A stretch of DNA of 6,263 nt, taken from assembly GCA_018710795.1 (NCBI GenBank), contig DVJH01000175.1, positions 1 to 6,263 of the forward strand. The letters run 5' to 3'. The DNA comes from Candidatus Galligastranaerophilus gallistercoris. GTDB taxonomy: Bacteria; Cyanobacteriota; Vampirovibrionia; Gastranaerophilales; Gastranaerophilaceae. The notes beneath the pieces are model-generated. The model searched no databases. It was not told the DNA's origin and saw only the letters and a program-made list of their open reading frames with translations. A program made the translations under genes and the position numbers. Positions 1 to 6,187 of this stretch are shown one piece after another (the first letter of the stretch is position 1; each line of letters starts with the position of its first letter).

Positions 1-1458
1 GAATTTGCACATAAGATAAGGAAGAAGCGACAGGGAATAAAAAAGCGAAAAAATAAGCACGATAAAAATTACTTTAAAAAGATTTGATGCATATTCACCT
101 ACGGTGCTTTCCGCAAGAAATACGGGCAAAAACGCCAATGAAGTTGTCAGGGTAACTATTATAAGTGGAGTTTGAAATTTATATGCGGTATTTATTATAT
201 GTTTTTTGATTTCTTCTTTTGTATTTAATTTTTTGCTTAAAATCCCCTGTGCCATTACTATCGAATTGTCTACAAGAATGCCCAAAGATATGATAAGCGC
301 CGAGAGCGATATTTTATCAAGGCCGATGTTAAAAATTTTCATTACAAAAAACGTTGAAGTTATTGTTGCAAAAATAATAAAACCCGTAATCAGACCCGAT
401 TTCAGCCCCAGTATAAAAAACACGATAAAAATCACGCTTATGATACTTTCCATGAGGCTTGAGGTGAATTTGCCGATTAGTTTTTTTACATATTCGCTCT
501 GAAGCTGCATTATTTCTATTTTTGCGTTTTTATACTTTGTTTTTAATTCGTTTGTTTTGTCTTGAATTTCCTTCCCCCATTGAATTATATTGCCGTTTTC
601 TTTGAGCGTTATTCCGATTAAAAGGCAATCTTCGCCGTTTGATTTTATTTGTTTTGTTTTTGGTTTTTTGGTTGTTTTTATTATTTTAAATATGTTTTTT
701 GCTTCAATCACGGAATTTGAAATTTTTATAAGGGAGTTTTGAATATCTTCAATCGTGTTAAATTTGAATTCGGGGTTAATTTCAAGGTTTATTTTGTCGG
801 TTGTTATTTTCCCGCCGCCCTGATATGTATTTATGTTATTAAACATATTCATTATTTCATCGGGCGTCAGTTTTAAATTATTAATGTTTGTCCAGTCGAA
901 ATATATATATGCCGTTTCGTTTTGTCTGCCGAAAATTTCAACCTTTCCCGCGGTATTTAGTTTTTGATATTCGTCTTTTATATTGTCCGTTAAATCAAAC
1001 AGTTCTTCATAAGGTGCGTTTTTCTTTGAAACTGCAATAAGTGCTCCGAAAACATCTCCGTATTCGTCGTTGATTTCGGGGGTAAAATTTTTATCGAGCG
1101 AAAATTTTGCGCTTTCGGTTTTTCTTCTTAATCTGTCCCAAATCGGGCGAATATTTTTGTAGTTTTCGTATAAATCAGCATATATTATACTTAAACCGTC
1201 AATTGATTCCGATCTTATATCTTCAATTTCTTCCATTTTTTCTATATAATTTTCAATTTGCCTTGTTACGTATAAATCGGTTTTGACGGCATTTAATTTT
1301 TCCGTGTTTGTAATTATACTTGCGGTTCTTATTTTAAATCCGGGGTCTTCGTTTCTGTTTAATTCGCTATAGCTTTTAATTCCGCATATAATAAAAACTG
1401 CGGTCAGCATAATCAAAAGTGCGGAGTTTTTCATAAAATAATTTGAGATATTAATCAT
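1..1458 (-). CDS. RND efflux transporter permease, N-terminal half (gene cut by left edge)
   Basis: This is an inner-membrane proton-driven RND pump subunit of the AcrB/MdtB (HAE-1) type. The minus frame is open from ATG at 1458 to base 1, giving 486 residues with no stop, about half of a usual ~1030-residue permease. In order it shows TM1 (about residues 11-30), a large periplasmic porter region (about 31-330) starting with LNRNEDPGF, then TM2 (334-351), TM3 (355-373), TM4 (385-404), TM5 (430-450) and TM6 (460-481). TM4 carries GILVDNSIV with D397/N398 at the place of the AcrB proton-relay pair D407/D408; the D-N version is common in the family. The ATG lies inside the end of the adaptor gene (overlap ATGATTAA, 8 nt), so it is probably translationally coupled; a GAGG lies 12 nt upstream. 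Substrate cannot be deduced. The second half, with the TM10 lysine, is outside the window. Confidence 0.93.
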   Translation of the reverse strand, partial: MINISNYFMKNSALLIMLTAVFIICGIKSYSELNRNEDPGFKIRTASIITNTEKLNAVKTDLYVTRQIENYIEKMEEIEDIRSESIDGLSIIYADLYENYKNIRPIWDRLRRKTESAKFSLDKNFTPEINDEYGDVFGALIAVSKKNAPYEELFDLTDNIKDEYQKLNTAGKVEIFGRQNETAYIYFDWTNINNLKLTPDEIMNMFNNINTYQGGGKITTDKINLEINPEFKFNTIEDIQNSLIKISNSVIEAKNIFKIIKTTKKPKTKQIKSNGEDCLLIGITLKENGNIIQWGKEIQDKTNELKTKYKNAKIEIMQLQSEYVKKLIGKFTSSLMESIISVIFIVFFILGLKSGLITGFIIFATITSTFFVMKIFNIGLDKISLSALIISLGILVDNSIVMAQGILSKKLNTKEEIKKHIINTAYKFQTPLIIVTLTTSLAFLPVFLAESTVGEYASNLFKVIFIVLIFSLFYSLSLLPYLMCKF

Positions 1459-2518
1459 TTTTGATAAATACCTCAATATTATCCATAAGCTTTATTGTTC
1501 CCTCGGTTATTATAAGTTCGTTTTCTTTAATTCCGCATTTGATTTCAATTTTGTCTCTTTCATATATTCCGCCCGTTTGAACCTCTCTTTTTCTTGCCGT
1601 TCCTTTGTTTTGCTCCAAATTTTCAAGAATATAAACATAATTTTTGTCGTTTTCTTTTATGACGCATTCAACGGGTATGAAGATACCCTTTTTTTCTTTT
1701 TCTTTTAAAATTGCTTTTACGCTCATTCCGTCAAGAAGCTCGTTTGCTTTATTTTCAATTCTTACCGTTACTTTATATGAGCCGGAATTTATGCTTGAAT
1801 TTACTTTTTTTCTTACAAACCCTTTGTATGATTTATTTTTAATTGCTTCCGTTCTTATAATTACTGCATCGTTTTTGTTTATTAAATTAATTTTATTTTG
1901 CGGGACAAAAATTCTTGCGTCCGTATATCCTTCATCTTGAAATAAAATTACCGTTTCGCCCGCATTTATGTATTCGAGATTATCTTTAAGCGTTTTGATT
2001 ATGTATCCGTTTTTCGGGGCGTATAGCCTTGTGTAATCCTTTTTTTCTTTTGCAATTTTTTGTGAATCTTTAATGATTTCAATTTGGTTTTTTGCACTCT
2101 TTAAGTCTGTTTGCGCCCCTTCCCAATCATTATAGGAAATTCCGCCCGCTTTATAGAGCTTTGATATCCTTTCATAATAGCTTTTTGCTCTTTTATATTT
2201 TACGATTGCATCGTTAAGTTCAAATTCGCTTTTTGAAAGGTTCAAATCATATTCTTTTGTGTCAAGCTTTGCAAGGAGCGCCCCCTTTTTTACGTAATCT
2301 CCTTCTATAGCATAAAACCCGTTTATCATTCCCGATAAATTAAACGACAACTCAATATCTCCGCCGCTTTCAATGTAGCCTGAGTATTCAGACATTTCTT
2401 TCACGGCTGTATATTTTACCTTTTCGTATTTTACGTAAGGTGTTTGGGCGGGGTCTTTTTCTTTTGTACATCCGCCGATAATAAGTGCGGATATTAACAG
2501 GATAATTATTTTTTTCAT
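1451..2518 (-). CDS. RND efflux periplasmic adaptor (membrane fusion protein, HlyD/AcrA type), lipoprotein
   Basis: This protein bridges the inner-membrane RND permease and an outer-membrane channel. With the start used here it has 355 residues, usual for the family. The N-terminus MKKIIILLISALIIGGC is a lipoprotein signal with lipobox cysteine C17. A split lipoyl domain follows (about 52-90 and 163-198), separated by a charged alpha-hairpin (about 91-160), then a beta-barrel and a membrane-proximal domain. The hairpin contains R117-x3-L121-x6-S128, the tip motif known from AcrA/MacA for docking TolC-type channels. The frame continues upstream to a TTG at 2653, adding 45 residues, but that extension would bury the signal peptide and has no ribosome site, so ATG 2518 was chosen. 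No clear Shine-Dalgarno precedes 2518 (TCTTTTCT). It is the first gene of the efflux operon and overlaps the permease start by 8 nt. Confidence 0.92.
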   Translation of the reverse strand: MKKIIILLISALIIGGCTKEKDPAQTPYVKYEKVKYTAVKEMSEYSGYIESGGDIELSFNLSGMINGFYAIEGDYVKKGALLAKLDTKEYDLNLSKSEFELNDAIVKYKRAKSYYERISKLYKAGGISYNDWEGAQTDLKSAKNQIEIIKDSQKIAKEKKDYTRLYAPKNGYIIKTLKDNLEYINAGETVILFQDEGYTDARIFVPQNKINLINKNDAVIIRTEAIKNKSYKGFVRKKVNSSINSGSYKVTVRIENKANELLDGMSVKAILKEKEKKGIFIPVECVIKENDKNYVYILENLEQNKGTARKREVQTGGIYERDKIEIKCGIKENELIITEGTIKLMDNIEVFIKND

Positions 2519-2533
2519 AGAAAAGATTATTTT

Positions 2534-2550
2534 ATTTGAAGCTTTCAAAT
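2534..2550. promoter_or_regulatory. Candidate operator: 7-3-7 inverted repeat ahead of the efflux operon
   Basis: ATTTGAA-GCT-TTCAAAT is a perfect 7-bp dyad with a 3-nt centre. It lies between the putative -10 element and the start codon of the adaptor gene and would cover the expected transcription start. RND operons are often controlled by TetR- or MarR-type repressors that bind such dyads. No regulator gene is present in the window, so the role is inferred from symmetry and position alone. It is AT-rich and could occur by chance. Confidence 0.35.
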
Positions 2551-2551
2551 T

Positions 2552-2581
2552 TTTATACCCTCTTTTCGGGCTAAGCCGCAA
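2552..2581 (-). promoter_or_regulatory. Putative sigma70-type promoter of the efflux operon
   Basis: On the minus strand TTGCGG (2581-2576) is followed after 18 nt by TATAAA (2557-2552). The -10 matches the consensus at 5 of 6 positions and the -35 at only 3 of 6. Transcription would start near 2545, giving a leader of about 27 nt before ATG 2518, which also argues against the longer TTG-started reading frame because its first codon would lie upstream of the promoter. Confidence 0.4.
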
Positions 2582-2656
2582 TTTTTTATTTATGTGTATT
2601 TTCGGGTATATGAAGTTTCTTTTAAACAAAGTTAAAATTTTTTGGAAATTCAAAAT

Positions 2657-2662
2657 GAGGAG
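2657..2662 (+). promoter_or_regulatory. Ribosome binding site of the 122-residue membrane protein gene
   Basis: GAGGAG lies 8 nt before ATG 2671, an ideal distance. It fixes the start of this otherwise unrecognised small gene and is the main support, besides protein composition, that the gene is real. No convincing -35/-10 pair was found upstream; a TAAAAT at 2633-2638 is a possible -10 without a good partner. Confidence 0.7.
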
Positions 2663-2670
2663 TAATTTTT

Positions 2671-3039
2671 ATGAATGAAAACGACAAAGAAACACTAAAA
2701 CATTTCGGCATTATCATGCTTGCCGCTCTTGCAGGCGGCATTCTCGGCGCATTAATCGTAATGAGCCACCATTCTTTTAAGGCGCAAAAGCATATTCACA
2801 TCTATGCTCCGCCAATGCTTATTAACAGAGCGGAGCGTGATTTTACAAACCTTGAAAAGGATTTTGACAAATTTACGAAAAGACTTTTAAAAAGATTAAA
2901 ACATCCGGAATTTGACGAAGAATATATTGAAGAGGATTATATAATCATTCCAAAAAAGACAATAGAAAATCTTTCGGGAAAAAATAACAATCTTGAACCG
3001 TTCAGAGGTCCAAAACCCCCGAAGACAAGAGAAAATTAA
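2671..3039 (+). CDS. Small single-pass membrane protein, unknown function (122 aa)
   Basis: I do not recognise this family. A short polar N-terminus (MNENDKETLK) is followed by one hydrophobic helix at about residues 12-31 with a small-residue AGGILGA core, a glycine-zipper-like pattern that can pack helices together. Next comes a His/Lys-rich juxtamembrane stretch (SHHSFKAQKHIHIY), then a highly charged region (about 52-90) likely to be helical or coiled-coil and ending in an acidic EEYIEEDY segment, and a Pro/Lys-rich tail (PKPPKTREN). There is no cleavable signal peptide, so it is probably a bitopic membrane protein; topology is ambiguous because both flanks carry basic residues. A strong ribosome site precedes it. 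It is divergent from the efflux operon across 152 nt and convergent with the 193-residue gene, so it appears to be transcribed alone. Position next to the efflux genes suggests but does not show a link. Confidence 0.8.
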   Translation: MNENDKETLKHFGIIMLAALAGGILGALIVMSHHSFKAQKHIHIYAPPMLINRAERDFTNLEKDFDKFTKRLLKRLKHPEFDEEYIEEDYIIIPKKTIENLSGKNNNLEPFRGPKPPKTREN

Positions 3040-3043
3040 CCTA

Positions 3044-3074
3044 AATTTTGCCCGCATAATATGCGGGCAAAATT
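3044..3074. terminator. Symmetrical hairpin between convergent genes, probable bidirectional terminator
   Basis: A perfect 14-bp inverted repeat (AATTTTGCCCGCAT, loop AAT, ATGCGGGCAAAATT) fills the 37-nt gap between the stop codons at 3039 and 3077. The GC core is GCCCGCAT. The 3' flank on either strand starts AAAATT rather than with a run of T, so it is not a textbook intrinsic terminator; its position between two tail-to-tail genes is the main reason for the call. Confidence 0.6.
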
Positions 3075-3076
3075 AA

Positions 3077-3658
3077 TTATTTCCAATCCGGATAGTAATA
3101 AATCGTTATTTTATCTTTCGGGGTTATTTTAGCGTGTCCGCCCTTAATGAAATTTGTAAGCGAGCCTGTCGGCGGAAGAAGCGTTAATGCCCATTTTAGA
3201 GGGTATACGAGCCAGGCTCTGTTATGGCCGCTTTTTAGATATCTTGCAATCATTTTATCGTTATCCAGATTCGGATTTTCAAAGTTATCAATAACAATTG
3301 CATAAGGCGTTCCGTTTATTCCGCTTTTTATTATGTTTGTTATTTCCGCTTCAACGGTGTCATTTCTTTTTAAAATAATTTTGCCGTTTGAAACCACGTC
3401 ATATTTTACGAGAAAAGCCAGTTTTTCGCCTTCATAAAGGTTTTTATCCTTTGTTGAAATTTGTTTTGTGATTTGCAATTCAATCGGGATTTTTTTTGTT
3501 CCGGTGTAATCGTATTTTGTATGAATGTACTGCTGTTCAACATTATTTTTATCTATTAAATCAACCAGAAAATCGTTTATGACAACTTTTGCATGCGCGC
3601 AGGATGCCGTAAAGACGAATAAAATGAAAACAACCAAGATTTTTGCGGCATTATTCAT
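3077..3658 (-). CDS. Secreted protein of unknown family (193 aa), second gene of the M48-like unit
   Basis: I do not recognise this family. Residues 1-23 form a Sec signal peptide (basic start, hydrophobic core, AHA cleavage site before K24). C20 sits in FTASC, which is a poor lipobox, so signal peptidase I processing is more likely. The mature ~170 residues look beta-rich with alternating hydrophobic residues (for example GKIILKRNDTVEAEIT) and no further membrane helix. The C-terminal part holds an RAWLVYPLKW stretch (about 147-156), LLPPTGS (about 160), GGHAKITP (about 173) and a YYYPDWK end. ATG 3658 overlaps the stop of the upstream M48-like gene by 8 nt (ATGAATAA), with AGGCAGGG just upstream as a possible ribosome site. 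The overlap points to one transcript and coupled translation, so a shared envelope task with the M48-like protein is plausible. No catalytic motif is visible. Confidence 0.85.
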   Translation of the reverse strand: MNNAAKILVVFILFVFTASCAHAKVVINDFLVDLIDKNNVEQQYIHTKYDYTGTKKIPIELQITKQISTKDKNLYEGEKLAFLVKYDVVSNGKIILKRNDTVEAEITNIIKSGINGTPYAIVIDNFENPNLDNDKMIARYLKSGHNRAWLVYPLKWALTLLPPTGSLTNFIKGGHAKITPKDKITIYYYPDWK

Positions 3659-4352
3659 AATCGACCCTGCCTTTATCTTTTGTTTTGATTTTGACTTCGA
3701 GTTTTCTCCTGTTTTCTATCGAACTTAAAAGAAAATGCTGATAATATTCATTGTCGATATATGTATTGTTTACAAGATAACAGGGATATTTAAAATAAAT
3801 GTGTTCATATATATGCATAAGTCTTTTTGAAGTTAAATTGTGCGATGATATTGCATCCTGCTTTTTTTGCGGGGCGGATTTAACAATATAAGTTATAAGC
3901 CCCAGAGGGTTATATCCTGCCGTTACCATATAATCTACAGCTCTTTTATCCGCAACGAGTTCATATTTTTTGGGAGACATTTTAACCTGCAGAGCGCTTA
4001 TAATTCCGCCGATTGAGCCGTCATAAGTTCTCATTGAAAGGGAAACTTCTCTTGCAAGGAGCGCTGCCAGCTCATCATCCGATTGGGCATGGATTAAGTC
4101 TTTATCGTATACGATTACTTCTCTTTTAACCCAGGTCATTTTTTCTTTAACGATGTTTCTTTTTTTGTTGTGCGAAAAAACTATTATTTTATCAAGCTTG
4201 TTTGCATTTAAAAGTTTAAAACCGGTTTCATCTATTGTCTGTTGAACATTTGCGGCTTTTTGAAAATTCCAGTACGGTTCTTTATCGTCTGCAAAAGCTC
4301 CCGTACACCCCAAAAATAAAGCCAGACATAAAGCAAAAAGTTTTTTTATCAT
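3651..4352 (-). CDS. Secreted M48 peptidase-like protein with degenerate zinc motif (likely pseudoprotease)
   Basis: Residues 1-21 are a Sec signal peptide (MIKKLF..., cleavage after AFA). The rest resembles the catalytic domain of M48 metallopeptidases such as BepA/LoiP, which act in envelope quality control. The region before the active site is recognisable (VIVYDKDLIHAQSDDELAAL), but where M48 enzymes have HEXXH this protein has R101-E-V-S-L105: both zinc-binding histidines are gone while the middle glutamate remains. The downstream ligand motif ExxAD survives as E131-LV-AD135, followed by the typical AGYNP. The later SHxxTSxR block is also present (SHNLTSKR, 170-177). The codons AGA and CTT replacing the histidine codons cannot both come from one base error. 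Length 233 with no TPR repeats means a minimal version. It is the first gene of a two-gene unit. Inferred role: a binding or regulatory protein rather than a protease. GGGG lies 8-9 nt upstream as a weak ribosome site; no other in-frame ATG is near. Confidence 0.85.
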   Translation of the reverse strand: MIKKLFALCLALFLGCTGAFADDKEPYWNFQKAANVQQTIDETGFKLLNANKLDKIIVFSHNKKRNIVKEKMTWVKREVIVYDKDLIHAQSDDELAALLAREVSLSMRTYDGSIGGIISALQVKMSPKKYELVADKRAVDYMVTAGYNPLGLITYIVKSAPQKKQDAISSHNLTSKRLMHIYEHIYFKYPCYLVNNTYIDNEYYQHFLLSSIENRRKLEVKIKTKDKGRVDYE

Positions 4353-4430
4353 TTTTCATACCCCATTTTCATAATTATCATAAAATCCCGTTATGCACAA
4401 TCTTTATTTTATTTCGGGTAAACAGGGGGT

Positions 4431-4459
4431 TTTACAATTTTGTTTGTCTGTATTAAAAT
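4431..4459 (+). promoter_or_regulatory. Near-consensus sigma70-type promoter of pckA
   Basis: TTTACA (4431-4436) is followed after exactly 17 nt by TAAAAT (4454-4459); each hexamer matches the consensus at 5 of 6 positions. Transcription would start near 4466, leaving a leader of under 20 nt that contains little more than the ribosome site. This leaves no room for a riboswitch or attenuator, so any regulation would act at the promoter. Confidence 0.7.
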
Positions 4460-4470
4460 ACATTGCAATA

Positions 4471-4476
4471 AGGAGG
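4471..4476 (+). promoter_or_regulatory. Ribosome binding site of pckA
   Basis: AGGAGG, a full Shine-Dalgarno core, stands 7 nt before ATG 4484 and decides the start of the gene. Confidence 0.9.
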
Positions 4477-4483
4477 ATTACTT

Positions 4484-6085
4484 ATGCAAACATACGGTAT
4501 TGAAAAATTGGGTATAATCGGACCCAAAGCCGTTTATCGCAATTTGAGCCCTGCTCAACTGACCGAAGCGGCACTCAGAAGAGAAGAAGGAAAATTAAGC
4601 TCAACGGGAGCTTTGGTTGTAACAACCGGTAAATACACCGGACGTTCGCCTAAAGACAAATTTATCGTTGATACGGATACAATCCACAACGAAATCGCAT
4701 GGGGTAAAGTTAACCGCCCCATAAGCCGTGAAAAATTTAACTCTATTAAAGGTAAAATGGCTGCTTACCTTCAAAACAGAGAAGTGTTTATTTTTGACGG
4801 ATTTGCAGGCGCAGACAAAAAATATACGCAAAAATTCCGCATAATAAATGAACTTGCAAGCCAGAATTTATTTATTCACCAATTATTAATCAGACCCACC
4901 GAAGAAGAATTGGCAAATTACGGCGAACCTGATTATACAATTCTTTGCGCCCCCGGATTCAAATGTGATCCCGAAGTTGATGGTGTAAATTCGGAAGCTT
5001 GCATTGCAATCGATTATGAAGCGCATGAAATTATTATTTGCGGTTCGCAGTATGCGGGTGAAATTAAAAAATCCGTATTCTCGACAATGAACTATGTCAT
5101 GACAAAGAAAAATGTTCTTCCGATGCACTGCAGCGCAAATATGGATCCCGATACCCATGAAACGGCTGTTTTCTTCGGTCTTTCAGGTACCGGTAAAACC
5201 ACATTATCAGCTGATCCTAACAGAAAATTAATCGGTGATGATGAACACGGCTGGTCGCCTGATGGTATTTTCAACTTTGAAGGCGGCTGCTATGCAAAAT
5301 GTATTAACTTATCAAAAGAACATGAACCCGAAATCTATAATGCAATTAAATTCGGCTCGCTTGTTGAAAACGTTATTATGGACGAAAACACAAGAGAATT
5401 TGATTTTAATGACGGTTCATTAACGGAAAATACACGTGTAGGATATCCCATCAACTATATTGACAATGCCGAAATTCCTTCGGTAGGCGGAATTCCTAAA
5501 GTCGTTATTTTCTTAACGGCTGATGCTTTCGGTGTTTTGCCTCCCATTTCAAGATTGGATAAAAACGCTGCAATGTACCATTTTGTAACAGGCTTTACAT
5601 CAAAACTCGCAGGCACCGAAAGAGGCGTAACAGAACCTCAGCCGACATTCTCGACATTGTTCGGCGAACCTTTCATGCCGATGGATGCATCCGTGTATGC
5701 TAAAATGCTCGGCGATAAACTTGAACAGTACGGAACAAAAGTTTATCTCGTAAATACGGGCTGGGCAGGCGGTTCTGCCGCATCGGGCGCAAAACGTATG
5801 AAACTTTCATATACAAGAGCAATGGTTACGGCTGCCCTGAACGGTTCATTCGATAACGTTGAATTTAAACATCATGATATCTTTAACGTTGATTATCCGA
5901 CATCTTGCCCCAATGTTCCCGATGAACAATTGGATGCAAGAGGATTATGGGCAGATAAAAATGCATACGACGAACAGGCAAATAAACTTGCTCAGATGTT
6001 TGCAGATAACTTTGCTTCAAAATATCCCAATATGCCTTCAGAAATCGTTAACGCAGGCCCTAAACCGGTTGCTGCCGTTAAATAG
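4484..6085 (+). CDS. pckA: Phosphoenolpyruvate carboxykinase (ATP)
   Basis: This cytosolic enzyme interconverts oxaloacetate + ATP and PEP + CO2 + ADP. It serves gluconeogenesis, or in many fermenting anaerobes runs in the carboxylating direction toward C4 acids. The 533 residues match the usual length (E. coli 540). All key sites are visible: substrate arginine in TGRSPKDKF (R54), YAGEIKK (Y190, K196) and H215 for the metal and substrate site, the P-loop GLSGTGKTT (232-240, K238), the metal aspartates in LIGDDEHGW (D252, D253), the catalytic arginine in TENTRVGYP (R318), and the FLTADAFGVLPP and KLAGTERG blocks further on. It is the ATP- rather than GTP-dependent family. A near-consensus promoter, a full Shine-Dalgarno and a terminator right after it indicate a single-gene, well-expressed transcript. 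Nothing seems damaged. Residue equivalences were assigned by eye against E. coli PckA. Confidence 0.98.
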   Translation: MQTYGIEKLGIIGPKAVYRNLSPAQLTEAALRREEGKLSSTGALVVTTGKYTGRSPKDKFIVDTDTIHNEIAWGKVNRPISREKFNSIKGKMAAYLQNREVFIFDGFAGADKKYTQKFRIINELASQNLFIHQLLIRPTEEELANYGEPDYTILCAPGFKCDPEVDGVNSEACIAIDYEAHEIIICGSQYAGEIKKSVFSTMNYVMTKKNVLPMHCSANMDPDTHETAVFFGLSGTGKTTLSADPNRKLIGDDEHGWSPDGIFNFEGGCYAKCINLSKEHEPEIYNAIKFGSLVENVIMDENTREFDFNDGSLTENTRVGYPINYIDNAEIPSVGGIPKVVIFLTADAFGVLPPISRLDKNAAMYHFVTGFTSKLAGTERGVTEPQPTFSTLFGEPFMPMDASVYAKMLGDKLEQYGTKVYLVNTGWAGGSAASGAKRMKLSYTRAMVTAALNGSFDNVEFKHHDIFNVDYPTSCPNVPDEQLDARGLWADKNAYDEQANKLAQMFADNFASKYPNMPSEIVNAGPKPVAAVK

Positions 6086-6105
6086 TATTGAGGCTGATAA
6101 CAATT

Positions 6106-6140
6106 TAAGCGCTCTTAATTTTAAGGGCGCTTATTTTTTT
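6106..6140 (+). terminator. Intrinsic terminator of pckA
   Basis: TAAGCGCTCTTAA pairs with TTAAGGGCGCTTA (one G-T wobble, small T-rich loop) and is followed by seven T residues at 6134-6140. It begins 20 nt after the pckA stop codon. Confidence 0.9.
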
Positions 6141-6152
6141 GTATTAACGCAT

Positions 6153-6184
6153 AAAAAAATAACCCTTGAAGGGTTATTTTTTTT
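6153..6184 (-). terminator. Terminator of the tRNA-Gly gene, potentially bidirectional
   Basis: A run of seven A, TAACCCT, loop TGA, AGGGTTA and a run of eight T form a near-perfect palindrome 3 nt beyond the tRNA 3' end. Read on the minus strand it is a stem followed by a T tract; it is also suitable on the plus strand as a backup for pckA. Together with the preceding hairpin it insulates the convergent tRNA and pckA. Confidence 0.85.
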
Positions 6185-6187
6185 AAA

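Noticed and set aside
206..502. Plus-strand open frame of 98 codons
   Set aside because: It lies antisense inside the RND permease, whose minus frame encodes clear TM2-TM4 motifs; it has no ribosome site and its apparent hydrophobicity is a by-product of the opposite strand.
2519..2653. TTG-started 45-residue extension of the adaptor
   Set aside because: It would place the lipoprotein signal peptide internally, lacks a ribosome site and begins upstream of the likely promoter.
4374..4400. Possible minus-strand promoter TTGTGC-15-GATAAT ahead of the M48-like gene
   Set aside because: The spacer is short and the -35 weak, and an alternative (TTGTAA at 4437-4432 with AATAAA) is about as good; neither could be supported as a feature.
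2601..4420. TTCGGGTA present in both divergent intergenic regions (2601-2608 and 4413-4420)
   Set aside because: Eight bases without symmetry or matching position relative to promoters is within chance for this composition.
4601..5274. Several minus-strand open frames of 60-90 codons
   Set aside because: They are antisense to the fully conserved coding sequence of pckA and show no recognisable protein features.
6106..6184. Two adjacent hairpins considered as an attachment site or small RNA near the tRNA
   Set aside because: Each is explained as the terminator of one of two convergent genes, and no duplicated tRNA 3' end or integrase gene is present.
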